A stretch of DNA of 64,000 bases from JAOAPY01 sp041492185 (GTDB taxonomy: Bacteria; Acidobacteriota; Blastocatellia; Pyrinomonadales; Pyrinomonadaceae). A program made the translations under genes and the position numbers. The notes beneath the pieces were generated by a model. It was not told the DNA's origin. It did not search any database and saw nothing but the letters and a program-made list of their open reading frames with translations. How positions within the stretch are numbered: position 1 is the first letter of the stretch; each line of letters begins with the position of its first letter. The stretch spans positions 46,661 through 110,660 of the forward strand of contig JBGPWL010000003.1 of NCBI GenBank assembly GCA_041492185.1. The letters run 5' to 3'. Of the stretch, positions 44,480-53,509 are shown piece after piece.

Positions 44480-47400
44480 ATGTTCAAGACGTTTCGTGCG
44501 TCTCGTCTCTTGTTTGCCCTTTTAGCGGCCCTCGTTTGCGGCCTGATTGCAACTTCAATCAGCGCTCAACGCCGGCAGTCTGCTGCCGCGCCCGCTACAT
44601 CGCAACCTGATCCGCTCAAATCGCTGCAATGGCGACAAATCGGTCCCTTTCGCGGTGGGCGCTCAACGGCCGTCGCCGGCGTCGCGTCGCAGCCGATGGT
44701 GTTTTATTTTGGCGGCACGGGCGGTGGCGTCTGGAAAACAACGGATGGTGGCATCAATTGGGAACCGATCAGCGATGGTTCCGTTTTTGGCACGGGCTCG
44801 GTCGGCGCGATTGGTTTGTCAGACTCCGACGCAAACACGATCTATGTTGGCATGGGCGAGTCAGCGATACGCGGCAACGTCTCGCATGGCGATGGTGTTT
44901 ATAAATCAACTGACGGAGGCAAGACCTGGAAACACATTGGTCTCGAAGACACGCGACAGATTTCGCGCATTCGCGTTCATCCAAAAAATCCGGACATCGT
45001 TTATGTCGCGGCGCAGGGTCACGTGTGGGGACCAAACGAACAGCGCGGAGTGTTTCGTTCGAAGGACGGTGGCAAGACCTGGGAAAGAGTTCTCTATCGC
45101 AGCGACAAAGCGGGCGCTTGCGATCTGATCATCGATCCTACGAATCCAAATAATATCTACGCTGGTTTCTGGGAAGTCTATCGCAAGCCGTGGACCCTGG
45201 AGAGTGGGGGACCGGGCAGCGGCATCTTCAAATCAACCGACGGCGGCGACACGTGGACTGAGATTACGCGCAACCCCGGATTGCCAAGGGGAACGATCGG
45301 AATCGTCGGCATCACAGTCTCGCCGGCGAATCCCGATCGACTTTGGGCAATTGTCGAAGCTGAAGACGGCGGCGTGTTTCGTTCGGACAATGGCGGCAAA
45401 ACCTGGACGAAGACAAACGAGCAACGCAATCTGCGTCAGCGCGCTTGGTACTACTCGCGCATCTACGCGGATCCAAAAAATGCTGAAACGGTTTATGTAC
45501 TGAACACGGGCTTCTACAAATCAAATGACGGCGGGCGCACGTTTAGTGGCATCGGAGTGCCGCACGGCGACAATCACGATCTATGGATCGCACCCGACGA
45601 TCCGAACCGCATGATCAATAGTAACGATGGCGGCGCGAATGTTTCATTCAATGGCGGGAAGAGTTGGAGCGAGCAGGATCAACCGACCGCGCAATTTTAT
45701 CGCGTCGCGCTCGACAACGATTTTCCGTATCACGTCTATGGCGCGCAGCAGGACAACTCGACGGTGCGCATTGCCAGCCGGACGACCGGCTTTGGCATTA
45801 CGCGCGAAGACTGGTTCGATGTCGGTGGCGGTGAGTCGGGCTGGATTGCGCCTTCGCCAAAAGATTCTGAGATTATTTTCGCAGGTTCGTATGATGGCTT
45901 GACGACGCGTTACGACCATCACACCGACCAACTGCGCGACGTAAATCCTTATCCGAACAATCCGATGGGCGGCGGCGCGGATGCCTCGAAGTATCGCTTC
46001 CAGTGGAACTTTCCGCTGCTGTTTTCGCCGCACGATACGTCGGCAATGGGCACGCTTTACGCCGGCGCGAATGTGCTTTTCAAATCGACGAATGAAGGAC
46101 AGAGTTGGCAAATCATCAGCCCCGACCTGACACGCAACGACAAATCGAAGCAAGCTTCATCTGGTGGGCCAATCACCAAAGACAACACCAGCATCGAGTA
46201 CTACGATACCGTCTTCACGGTAATGGAATCGCCCGTGCAGGCGGGGACGATCTGGAGCGGCTCTGATGATGGGCTCGTCTATCTCGCGCGCGATGGCGGA
46301 AAGAATTGGAGCAACGTAACGCCGCCGAAAGAGATCATGCCGGAGTGGATTCAGATCAATTCGCTTGACGCTTCGTCATTCGACGCAGGCACGGCTTACG
46401 TCGCGGCGACGATGTACAAGTTTGACGATTACAAACCGTATCTCTACAAAACGAGCGACTATGGCAAGACGTGGACGAAGATCACCACTGGCATTCCGGA
46501 CAACGCGTTCACGCGCGTCATTCGCGAAGACCCGAACAAGCGTGGTCTGCTTTACGCGGGCACAGAGACGGGCATCTACGTTTCATTTGATGACGGCGCT
46601 AACTGGCAATCGATGCAATTCAATCTTCCCATCGTGCCGATAACTGATCTCGCAATTCACAAACGCGAGAAAGAATTGGTGGCGGCTACTCAGGGTCGCT
46701 CGTTCTGGATCTTTGACGAGCTGCCGGTGTTGCATCAACTCATGGACGGCGGTGGATTCAAGAGCGTCGGCGAGACGCATCTCTTCAAACCGAAGGAAGC
46801 CTATCGCATGCCGGGTGGTGGCGGATTTGCGCTGCCTCCAACCGCAACTGTCGGCGCCAACCCCGCGAGCGGCGCGGTCGTTTACTACTCGCTGAAAGCA
46901 AAGCCGACAACGGATCTCGTGCTTGAATTTCTTGACGCCAATGGTAAGTCGATTCAAAAGCTCACTGCCCGACTACCAAAGGGTGGCGGGCCGCAAGGGC
47001 AAGCGCCTACCGGCCCGGCACAGGCGCCGGCGGGCGAGGAGGGCGGGTTCTTTGGTGGTGGCGGCCCCGCGCGCGTTGCGACTGATGTCGGTCTGAATCG
47101 TTTTGTCTGGGATCTGCGTTATGCGGATGCGGTGCGCTTTCCGGGAATGATTTTGTGGTCTGGCGAAACACGAGGACCGCGCATCGTGCCCGGCAATTAC
47201 CAAGTGAAGCTGACGGTTGATGGTAAGTCGATGACCGAGAGCTTTGAAGTGAAACCGGATCCGCGTTTGCAAACCACGACAGGCGATTACGCCAAGCAAC
47301 TCGAACTCGCGCTAAAGATTCGCGACAAGCTGAGCGAAACGCACAATGCGATAATTCAGATTCGCGACGTTAAGAAGCAGGTTGACGATTTGATGAAGCG

Positions 47401-47761
47401 CGTTGGCGGACAGTCGAAACCGATTGCTGATGCCGGCGCGGCTTTGAACAAGAGTCTCACGAGCGTCGAAGAAGCGCTCTATCAGACAAAGAACCAGAGC
47501 AGCCAGGATCCCTTGAATTTTCCGATCAGGCTTAACAACAAACTCGCGGCCTTGCTCGGCGTCGTCTCGCGCTCTGAAACGCCGCCGACGGATCAGTCGT
47601 ACTCCGTTTATGACGAACTCGTTAAGGACATTGACGCTCAGTTGCAGAAACTAGCTCAGGTTATGAAAGTGGACGTGCCGGCATTCAATCAACTTGTGCG
47701 CGACCAGAACATTCCGGCGGTCGTGGTGAAGTCATCGTCAAGTGGCGAACCACCTCGTTAA
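44480..47761 (+). CDS. Large secreted BNR/sortilin-like propeller protein (paralog 3)
   Basis: 1093 residues, signal peptide about 1-30 (LFALLAALVCGLIATSISA). Same BNR blade order as paralogs 1 and 2: WKTTDGGINWEPIS, YKSTDGGKTWKHIG, FRSKDGGKTWERV, DNHDLWIAPDDPN, YKTSDYGKTWTKI. The C-terminal portion matches paralog 1 (LELALKIRDKLSETHNAIIQIRD helices). Ends in a helical domain and SSSGEPPR. AAAGGAG (44463-44470) gives a clear ribosome site. Divergent from the kinase-aminotransferase fusion. Function as for the family: secreted propeller, ligand unknown; the three copies imply an expanded family. Confidence 0.87.
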   Translation: MFKTFRASRLLFALLAALVCGLIATSISAQRRQSAAAPATSQPDPLKSLQWRQIGPFRGGRSTAVAGVASQPMVFYFGGTGGGVWKTTDGGINWEPISDGSVFGTGSVGAIGLSDSDANTIYVGMGESAIRGNVSHGDGVYKSTDGGKTWKHIGLEDTRQISRIRVHPKNPDIVYVAAQGHVWGPNEQRGVFRSKDGGKTWERVLYRSDKAGACDLIIDPTNPNNIYAGFWEVYRKPWTLESGGPGSGIFKSTDGGDTWTEITRNPGLPRGTIGIVGITVSPANPDRLWAIVEAEDGGVFRSDNGGKTWTKTNEQRNLRQRAWYYSRIYADPKNAETVYVLNTGFYKSNDGGRTFSGIGVPHGDNHDLWIAPDDPNRMINSNDGGANVSFNGGKSWSEQDQPTAQFYRVALDNDFPYHVYGAQQDNSTVRIASRTTGFGITREDWFDVGGGESGWIAPSPKDSEIIFAGSYDGLTTRYDHHTDQLRDVNPYPNNPMGGGADASKYRFQWNFPLLFSPHDTSAMGTLYAGANVLFKSTNEGQSWQIISPDLTRNDKSKQASSGGPITKDNTSIEYYDTVFTVMESPVQAGTIWSGSDDGLVYLARDGGKNWSNVTPPKEIMPEWIQINSLDASSFDAGTAYVAATMYKFDDYKPYLYKTSDYGKTWTKITTGIPDNAFTRVIREDPNKRGLLYAGTETGIYVSFDDGANWQSMQFNLPIVPITDLAIHKREKELVAATQGRSFWIFDELPVLHQLMDGGGFKSVGETHLFKPKEAYRMPGGGGFALPPTATVGANPASGAVVYYSLKAKPTTDLVLEFLDANGKSIQKLTARLPKGGGPQGQAPTGPAQAPAGEEGGFFGGGGPARVATDVGLNRFVWDLRYADAVRFPGMILWSGETRGPRIVPGNYQVKLTVDGKSMTESFEVKPDPRLQTTTGDYAKQLELALKIRDKLSETHNAIIQIRDVKKQVDDLMKRVGGQSKPIADAGAALNKSLTSVEEALYQTKNQSSQDPLNFPIRLNNKLAALLGVVSRSETPPTDQSYSVYDELVKDIDAQLQKLAQVMKVDVPAFNQLVRDQNIPAVVVKSSSSGEPPR

Positions 47762-47877
47762 AGGTTCATCAAGCATAATCCGCTTAAGGCGAGAGACCTG
47801 TCCCACATCTTATGACCAGCAAGTCCGCTTTCTAAACCGCGCGTTGCTTCAACGAAAGCGGTGATAGACGCGACATA

Positions 47878-48402
47878 TCAGTGGCGGCATATCAGCATAT
47901 ACTTTCTGCGTTCGCGGAGTTTGGCTTTAAGCCTAACTCTTTCTCTCGGGCGTAGGTCTGCATCCCTCAACCACGAACGAATCGCGTCACATAAATCGGC
48001 GATCGGTGGCGAACTGTTCGTCATTATTAAATCAGCATAAGCGGAACGGAAATCTTCATGATCCGTCGCGATCACCAGACAGCTAAACATGTGGGCAAGA
48101 ACGCGCTTCTTAACTTTGGGCCAAGCTCCGGTTAGCTCGCGTGGTTCAAAAAAATATTTTCCAGTGGCAAAGTCCCTTGTTAATTTCATCGCTTGCCTCT
48201 TCGGCAGAGCCTTGTGATCTTCAGGGGTGAACATCAACTTTATTCGCGGTTTCGCTGGATGTCTGGCCCGCACCGGATCCCAGAAGAGAACTCTTGCGCC
48301 GGATGCGTATAACTTCTGCATTAGTTTTATAGACGCCGACTCTCTAACGTCAGAGACTTCTCTTTTGTACGAAACGCCAAGAAAGAGTATAGTGTTAGCC
48401 AC
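47878..48402 (-). pseudogene. UDP-sugar dehydrogenase C-terminal domain remnant
   Basis: 174 residues matching only the C-terminal UDP-binding domain of UDP-glucose/GDP-mannose dehydrogenases: LFLGVSYKREVSDVRES, IKLMQKLYASGARVLFWDP, then a degenerate rest. The N-terminal NAD-binding and central domains (about 300 residues) are absent. The only start is a GTG (48402-48400) that lies inside the first bases of the palindromic repeat 48399-48483, so the gene looks cut by the repeat. The tail after ATDHEDFRSAY is basic and unusual. A real stand-alone domain cannot be excluded. Confidence 0.7.
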
Positions 48403-48483
48403 AGAGGCACAGAGACACAGAGACAGAAGAGGGAATAAACCCGATGACGATTCTTATATCTCTGTGGCTCTGTGCCTCTGTGG
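48399..48483. repeat. CACAGAG-type palindrome, near-perfect copy
   Basis: 25-bp arms with one mismatch (48399-48423 with 48459-48483, CCACAGAGGCACAGAG words) around a 35-base loop. It lies between the UDP-sugar dehydrogenase remnant and the luxR-type gene and supplies the start codon of the former. Confidence 0.9.
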
Positions 48484-48492
48484 CAAATTATG

Positions 48493-48978
48493 TTAAGGGA
48501 TCAGGCCGAGTTGTTTCCCGATCTGCACCGCCTGTGTTCTTCGCTTCGCGCTTAGCTTGTCGAACAACCGACTGGAGTGCGTCTTCACGGTGTTCTCGCT
48601 GACGAAGAGTTTTTCGCCAATCTCCCGATTGCTCATGCCTCTTGCGATCAAATCGAGTATTTCCAATTCGCGTTTGGTGATGCCCAGCTCTCGCAGCCTT
48701 TCTTCATTCAGAGCAAACGGCGCCGCGGCTAACACCGCAACCTCTCTTTCAATGATCAGCTCTCTCTCAACGATGATTTCCTTCTTCCTTGTGAGCTTGA
48801 GCCCGAACCAAATACCCAGACTCGCAAACACAAGAGCGATCAGGCCGCCGTAGATTTCCACCGAATGCTCGATGACCAAGAATCGGTACTCAATGAGTTT
48901 GAGTGCGACAATCAGCAGACCGCCGCAGAGACCGTATAAGAGACCATAAATAAGAGTATGTCTTTTCACGAGCGACAT
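48493..48978 (-). CDS. Membrane-bound LuxR-family HTH regulator
   Basis: 161 residues: two membrane helices (about 10-30 and 39-60, LIYGLLYGLCGGLLIVALKL and ALVFASLGIWFGL), a short charged linker (EIIVERELIIEREV), then a LuxR HTH domain (LGITKRELEILDLIARGMSNREIGEKLFVS, core GMSNREIGEKLFVSENTVKT, then AKRRTQAVQIGKQLGLIP). No receiver or sensor domain, so signals would come through the membrane segment or a partner. ATG 48978. Divergent from the M16 peptidase gene at 49232, whose promoter region it shares. Confidence 0.87.
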   Translation of the reverse strand: MSLVKRHTLIYGLLYGLCGGLLIVALKLIEYRFLVIEHSVEIYGGLIALVFASLGIWFGLKLTRKKEIIVERELIIEREVAVLAAAPFALNEERLRELGITKRELEILDLIARGMSNREIGEKLFVSENTVKTHSSRLFDKLSAKRRTQAVQIGKQLGLIP

Positions 48979-49231
48979 GCCTGGAAGTAAAGCTCAACAG
49001 TCACGACGTCAGATTCTACCTGATCTGGGCGACTTAAGACGCGCCCGTGTATATGTCATCAACCGTGAACTAAGAGAGATGAGTCTAAATAGAATTCCTG
49101 TAAGCTGCCACAAAATCCATTGCCGTGGGGTTACTCAAGAAGCAAACAATTGAGAGTTAAGCGACAAGTACGGCGACAAAGATTGACTGATTGAAGCTAC
49201 CTTCATAGGATAGCTCGCGAAAGGAGATACC

Positions 49232-50683
49232 GTGACTACTATCAATCGTTCCCTCAAGGGAATAATTCTGCCGCTTATAGTTCTGACGCTTGGCCTTTGC
49301 ATGGCGCAGTCAACGCTGGCGCAACGAAGCAAATCGGCGGGCGCAGATTCAATCAAGATTCCGTTCGAGACTTACAGACTTGCGAACGGGCTTACCGTAA
49401 TTCTCTCGGTCGATCACTCCACGCCGACGGTGGCCGTTGACGTGTGGTACCACGTGGGGTCGAAGAACGAGGTGCCCGGACGCACCGGCTTCGCGCACCT
49501 TTTTGAACACGTCATGTTCACAGGTTCCGGCCACGTGCCGTACGGGTTGCACGACAAACTTACCGAAGGAGTCGGCGGCAACAACAATGGCTCGACTACC
49601 AACGATCGGACGAACTATTACGAGATTGTGCCGGCGAACTATCTCGAGTCGGCGCTGTGGATGGAATCCGATCGCATGGGATTTCTGTTGGACACTCTGG
49701 ATCTCGCCAAGCTAAATGCGCAGCGCGACGTCGTCAAAAATGAGCGACGCCAATCCTACGACAATCAGCCGTACGGCCGCGTTACCGAGATCTTCTCAGC
49801 GGCGCTGTATCCAAAAGGTCACCGCTATTCCTGGCCCGTCATTGGATCCATGGTTGACTTGACGGCTGCTTCCGAATCGGACGTGAAAGATTTTTTTCGA
49901 CTCTACTATGCGCCGAATAATGCCACGCTCGCGGTGGTTGGTGACTTTGATCCTGCGCAAGCGAAGGCTTGGATTGCGAAATACTTTACCGACATCACGC
50001 AAGGCAAGCCGGTCGAGCGCCCTAGTGTTGCGCCGGCCAAGCTCGATGCGGAAAAGCGCCTGGTCTATGAGGATCGCGTGCAGGTGCCGCGTCTTTATAT
50101 TCAATGGCCCAGCGTTGGCGTGAAGCAAGACGATCGTTATGCGCTCTCCGTGTTGGGAACGATTCTGTCGGGCTCGCGCACCGCGCGTTTGACGAAAGCG
50201 CTCGTTTACGACTCGCAGGCGGCGGCAAATGTGGGAGCGTTCCAGCGCTCGAGCGAGGACGTGGGCGAGTTTCAGGTGATTGTGATCCCACGGCCCGGCC
50301 ATTCACTTACGGATATCGAAGCAGCGGTCGACGCGATACTGCAGCGTATCGCGCGCGAAGGCCCAACCGCCGAAGAGATGCAGAAAGCTACCAGCGGCGC
50401 GGAGTTGAGTTTCCTGCGCGGGTTGGAATCGGGCTTGGGGAAGGCCGAGCAGCTCATTAGCGGATCGGTATTTCACGGCGATCCAGGTTACTTCAAGACT
50501 GACTTTCAAAGGACCTTGTCTGTAACCGCTGCCGACGTCAAACGAGTCGCCAGCACCTATCTTTCAAGAGGTCGAGTAGTTTTGAGCGTGGTCCCGAAAG
50601 GCAAAAAGGATCAGGCGTCGAAACCTGCGGAGAGTCAGACAGTCGGCGCGACGCGCACGGAGAAGCGAGGAGGTAGATCATGA
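49232..50683 (+). CDS. M16 family zinc metallopeptidase, catalytic subunit
   Basis: 483 residues with signal peptide 1-30. M16 inverted zinc motif HxxEH: His89, Glu92, His93 in HLFEHVMF, with the third ligand Glu in NVVKNERRQS near 169 (VKNERRQSYDNQPYG). Pitrilysin-like peptidases cut peptides and processed signal or bacteriocin fragments. Second half (GDFDPAQAKAWIAKYF, then EMQKATSGAEL) is the M16 C-domain. GTG 49232 is preceded by AAGGAGAT (49219-49226). The stop overlaps the next start as ATGA, so both subunits are made together. Confidence 0.92.
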   Translation: MTTINRSLKGIILPLIVLTLGLCMAQSTLAQRSKSAGADSIKIPFETYRLANGLTVILSVDHSTPTVAVDVWYHVGSKNEVPGRTGFAHLFEHVMFTGSGHVPYGLHDKLTEGVGGNNNGSTTNDRTNYYEIVPANYLESALWMESDRMGFLLDTLDLAKLNAQRDVVKNERRQSYDNQPYGRVTEIFSAALYPKGHRYSWPVIGSMVDLTAASESDVKDFFRLYYAPNNATLAVVGDFDPAQAKAWIAKYFTDITQGKPVERPSVAPAKLDAEKRLVYEDRVQVPRLYIQWPSVGVKQDDRYALSVLGTILSGSRTARLTKALVYDSQAAANVGAFQRSSEDVGEFQVIVIPRPGHSLTDIEAAVDAILQRIAREGPTAEEMQKATSGAELSFLRGLESGLGKAEQLISGSVFHGDPGYFKTDFQRTLSVTAADVKRVASTYLSRGRVVLSVVPKGKKDQASKPAESQTVGATRTEKRGGRS

Positions 50684-52173
50684 GACTGCTCAAACAGCGA
50701 CCACAGTTTCTGCTGGCGATCATTCTTACGTTAGCGACTCTTAGCTCGGCGGTTCAAGCACAGCAACCGCTCGACCGCACTAAGATTCCGCCACCCGGCA
50801 AAACTCCGGAACTGCGCGTTCCCGCCTGGACCAAAACGGCGCTTGCCAACGGCGCCACATTGATCGTTTCCGAGCGACCAGGTCTGCCGCTGGTCTCATT
50901 CTCGATTACCTTTCTGGGTGGTGGTAATCAATTCGAACCGGCGGACCGTCGTGGTCTGGCATCAATGACCAGCTCAATGTTAACCGAAGGAACAACTACC
51001 AGAACTGGCGATCAGCTTTCTGACGCCTTGCAGTTATTGGGAACGAATGTGAACACGAACATCGGTGGCGAAGAAGGCTCGATGGGTTTTGTTTCGACGA
51101 CGCGAAACTTCGAAGCGACGCTCGCGATCCTCTCGGACATGATGTTGAATTCGACTTTTCCGTCAGAGGCGCTCGAGCGTCTGCGGGGACGCACGTTGGT
51201 TGCGCTTACCCAGGCAAAGGATCAGCCAACTACGATCGGCAGGCAGGTGTTTTCAAAGGTTTTGTATGGCGACGCCCACCCGTACGGCCAGCGCGCGACG
51301 GAAACCTCAATAAAAGCGATCACGCGCGAAGATGTGGCGGCGTTTCAGAAGGCTTACTTCCAACCTGGTCGCGCGATCATCACAGTGGTTGGCGATGTAC
51401 GTGCGGCCAAAGTCAAAAGCACGGTCGAAAAAATATTCGCCACCTGGAAGAAGGCGGGCGATAAGCCATCTTTCGATTACCCGAAATTGCCCGAGCTGCG
51501 ACCGGCAACAATCTATCTCGTCGACAAACCCGGTGCAGCTCAGTCTGTAGTGAACATCGGATTGCCTGGACCGCCGCGTAACACGCCAGACTACTTTGCG
51601 CTGCAAGTGCTCAATCAAATTCTGGGCGGCCAGTTTCAATCGCGGCTCAATGCCAACATTCGCGAGCAGAAAGGTTACAGCTATGGCGTTAGCTCCGGAT
51701 TTGCTTACGGCAAAGGACCGGGTGCATTCGCCGCCGGCGGCTCGATTGTTTCTGCCAAGACCGATGCTGCTCTCATCGAGTTCATGAGGGAATTGAAAGG
51801 CATCGTCGGTGAGCGACCCATCACCGATGAAGAGCTGCAAACGGCGAAGGACTCACTGGTCCAGGCGCTGCCACAGCGGTTCGCTTCCGTCTCAGCAGTC
51901 GGGAACAGCATCACGACTCTGATCGTCCAGGGATTGCCGGATAATTACTTCCAGAGTTACGGAAAAAACGTTTCGGCTGTGACGAGAGATGATCTGCTTC
52001 GAGTGGCAAAGCAATATATAGACTTGAACCATCTCGCGATTGTGATCGTTGGTGATCGGGCGTCGGTCGAGGGTCCACTGAAGGCCACGGGCATCGCTCC
52101 GATAACAATCCTGGATATTGACGGCAATCCGACGTCAGGCGAAAGCGGCTCCAACAACAGACCAGAGAAGTAA
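50680..52173 (+). CDS. M16 family peptidase, non-catalytic partner
   Basis: 497 residues with a signal peptide (1-27). Same two-domain fold as the upstream gene but without the HxxEH zinc motif: the equivalent region reads RRGLASMTSSMLTEG. Such proteins pair with a catalytic M16 subunit as a heterodimer, as in mitochondrial MPP. GDVRAAKVKSTVEKIFATW and YFQPGRAIITVVGD are conserved landmarks. It overlaps the upstream gene by 4 bases (ATGA at 50680). Confidence 0.9.
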   Translation: MRLLKQRPQFLLAIILTLATLSSAVQAQQPLDRTKIPPPGKTPELRVPAWTKTALANGATLIVSERPGLPLVSFSITFLGGGNQFEPADRRGLASMTSSMLTEGTTTRTGDQLSDALQLLGTNVNTNIGGEEGSMGFVSTTRNFEATLAILSDMMLNSTFPSEALERLRGRTLVALTQAKDQPTTIGRQVFSKVLYGDAHPYGQRATETSIKAITREDVAAFQKAYFQPGRAIITVVGDVRAAKVKSTVEKIFATWKKAGDKPSFDYPKLPELRPATIYLVDKPGAAQSVVNIGLPGPPRNTPDYFALQVLNQILGGQFQSRLNANIREQKGYSYGVSSGFAYGKGPGAFAAGGSIVSAKTDAALIEFMRELKGIVGERPITDEELQTAKDSLVQALPQRFASVSAVGNSITTLIVQGLPDNYFQSYGKNVSAVTRDDLLRVAKQYIDLNHLAIVIVGDRASVEGPLKATGIAPITILDIDGNPTSGESGSNNRPEK

Positions 52174-52309
52174 CCGCGCCGTTTGCGGAGCCGATTTCAT
52201 GCTGAACAATTGGGGTTAAGCCAAAATCGCAAGTAACAAGGCGAAAACCATAGTGCTAAAAGGTTCTTGGTGACGGGCGGGTTGGCGGCATGATAAGATT
52301 CCGGCCGTC

Positions 52310-53419
52310 ATGCGCTCCGACGTTATTATCATCCGTTTAGTCTTCACCGCGATTCTGGTGATGGCGGGTTACAGACTCCGTCCTCTCCCTGGCAATCCGT
52401 GGATTTCGGCAGGCGTCGGCGCGTTAATTGCCGTCTGTATTATTCTGTTCGAGCTGCGAATTCGGCGGGCTACTCTGAAGACTCTGATCGGCGCAGCGGT
52501 AGGCTCGATCATGGGTATTGTAGGAGCTTATCTGATCGGGTCGCTGATCATGAGGCAGGAATCGATCCCGCACGAAGTCCGGACGTTCCTTACGTTGGCC
52601 CTGGTTTTTTTCATGGCCTACGTTGGGCTGATGGTGGGCGCAGCAAAGGGTGACTACATCGAGCTCTCGGCGCTTGGCGGGATTTTTTCCGACAAAGCTT
52701 CAAAGCGAGATCTTAAGATCCTTGATACGTCGGTGATCATCGACGGCCGGATCGCCGACGTGGCTGAAACAGGATTTCTCACGGGGACGCTGATCATCCC
52801 GCAATTTATCTTGCGCGAATTGCAACAGGTTGCCGACTCGCCCGATTCGTCGAAGCGCCAACGCGGACGTCGCGGTCTGGACATGCTCAATCGTTTGCAG
52901 AACAACAGCTCGCTCGACATTCAGATTGTCGAAACTGATTTTCCAGCGGTGCGCGAGGTTGATCTCAAACTGATCGAGTTAGGCAAACAGCTTGACGCCG
53001 TCATTGTCACCAATGATTTCAATCTGAACAAAGTTTCCCAACTTCGTGGCGTTAGCGTGCTCAATATTAACGAGCTGGCAAATGCTCTGAAGCCCGTCGT
53101 GCTTCCCGGTGAAGCGATGCGCGTCTTCATCTTGAAAGAAGGCAAGGAATACAACCAGGGCGTTGCGTACCTTGACGATGGCACGATGGTCGTGGTCGAT
53201 AACGCGCGCCGGCTTATCGGACGCAACACCGACATCGCCGTGACCAGCGTGTTGCAGACTACCGCGGGCAAGATGATCTTCGGCCGGCTTTGGGAAGAGT
53301 CAGAAACGGGCGGCGGTAACGGGGAACACCGCACCAACGAAGGTCGGCGTTCGCGAGAGGTACGCAACTCGGCCGGGCCTGTCAGAATCACCGATCACAG
53401 CGAGCCGGTAACGGAGTAA
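52310..53419 (+). CDS. Membrane-anchored PIN/TRAM domain protein (YacL-like)
   Basis: 369 residues. Four membrane helices at about 7-20, 32-47, 57-80 and 92-112, then a PIN RNase domain (Asp139 in KILDTSVIIDGRIAD; FILRELQQVADS; DAVIVTNDFNLNKV) and a C-terminal TRAM RNA-binding domain (KEGKEYNQGVAYLDDGTMVVVDNA as two strips: YNQGVAYLDDGTM and GRNTDIAVTSVLQT), ending in a basic Arg-rich tail. It matches the YacL family usually found next to ispD. ATG 52310 follows a -10-like TAAGAT within 11 bases, giving a very short leader. Followed by ispD after a repeat. Confidence 0.9.
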   Translation: MRSDVIIIRLVFTAILVMAGYRLRPLPGNPWISAGVGALIAVCIILFELRIRRATLKTLIGAAVGSIMGIVGAYLIGSLIMRQESIPHEVRTFLTLALVFFMAYVGLMVGAAKGDYIELSALGGIFSDKASKRDLKILDTSVIIDGRIADVAETGFLTGTLIIPQFILRELQQVADSPDSSKRQRGRRGLDMLNRLQNNSSLDIQIVETDFPAVREVDLKLIELGKQLDAVIVTNDFNLNKVSQLRGVSVLNINELANALKPVVLPGEAMRVFILKEGKEYNQGVAYLDDGTMVVVDNARRLIGRNTDIAVTSVLQTTAGKMIFGRLWEESETGGGNGEHRTNEGRRSREVRNSAGPVRITDHSEPVTE

Positions 53420-53426
53420 TTTGAAC

Positions 53427-53503
53427 AGTGACGAGTGACAAGTGACAAGTGACGAGATAGCGCGCGCGTCTTTCTTGTAACTTGTTACTTATCACTTGTC
53501 ACT
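53427..53503. repeat. GTGACAA-word palindrome upstream of ispD
   Basis: Left arm 53427-53457 (AGTGACGAGTGACAAGTGAC core) pairs with right arm 53473-53503 over 31 bases with five mismatches. The arms consist of tandem 7-base words GTGACAA. It ends 6 bases before the ispD ATG. Confidence 0.85.
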
Positions 53504-53509
53504 TTTCTT

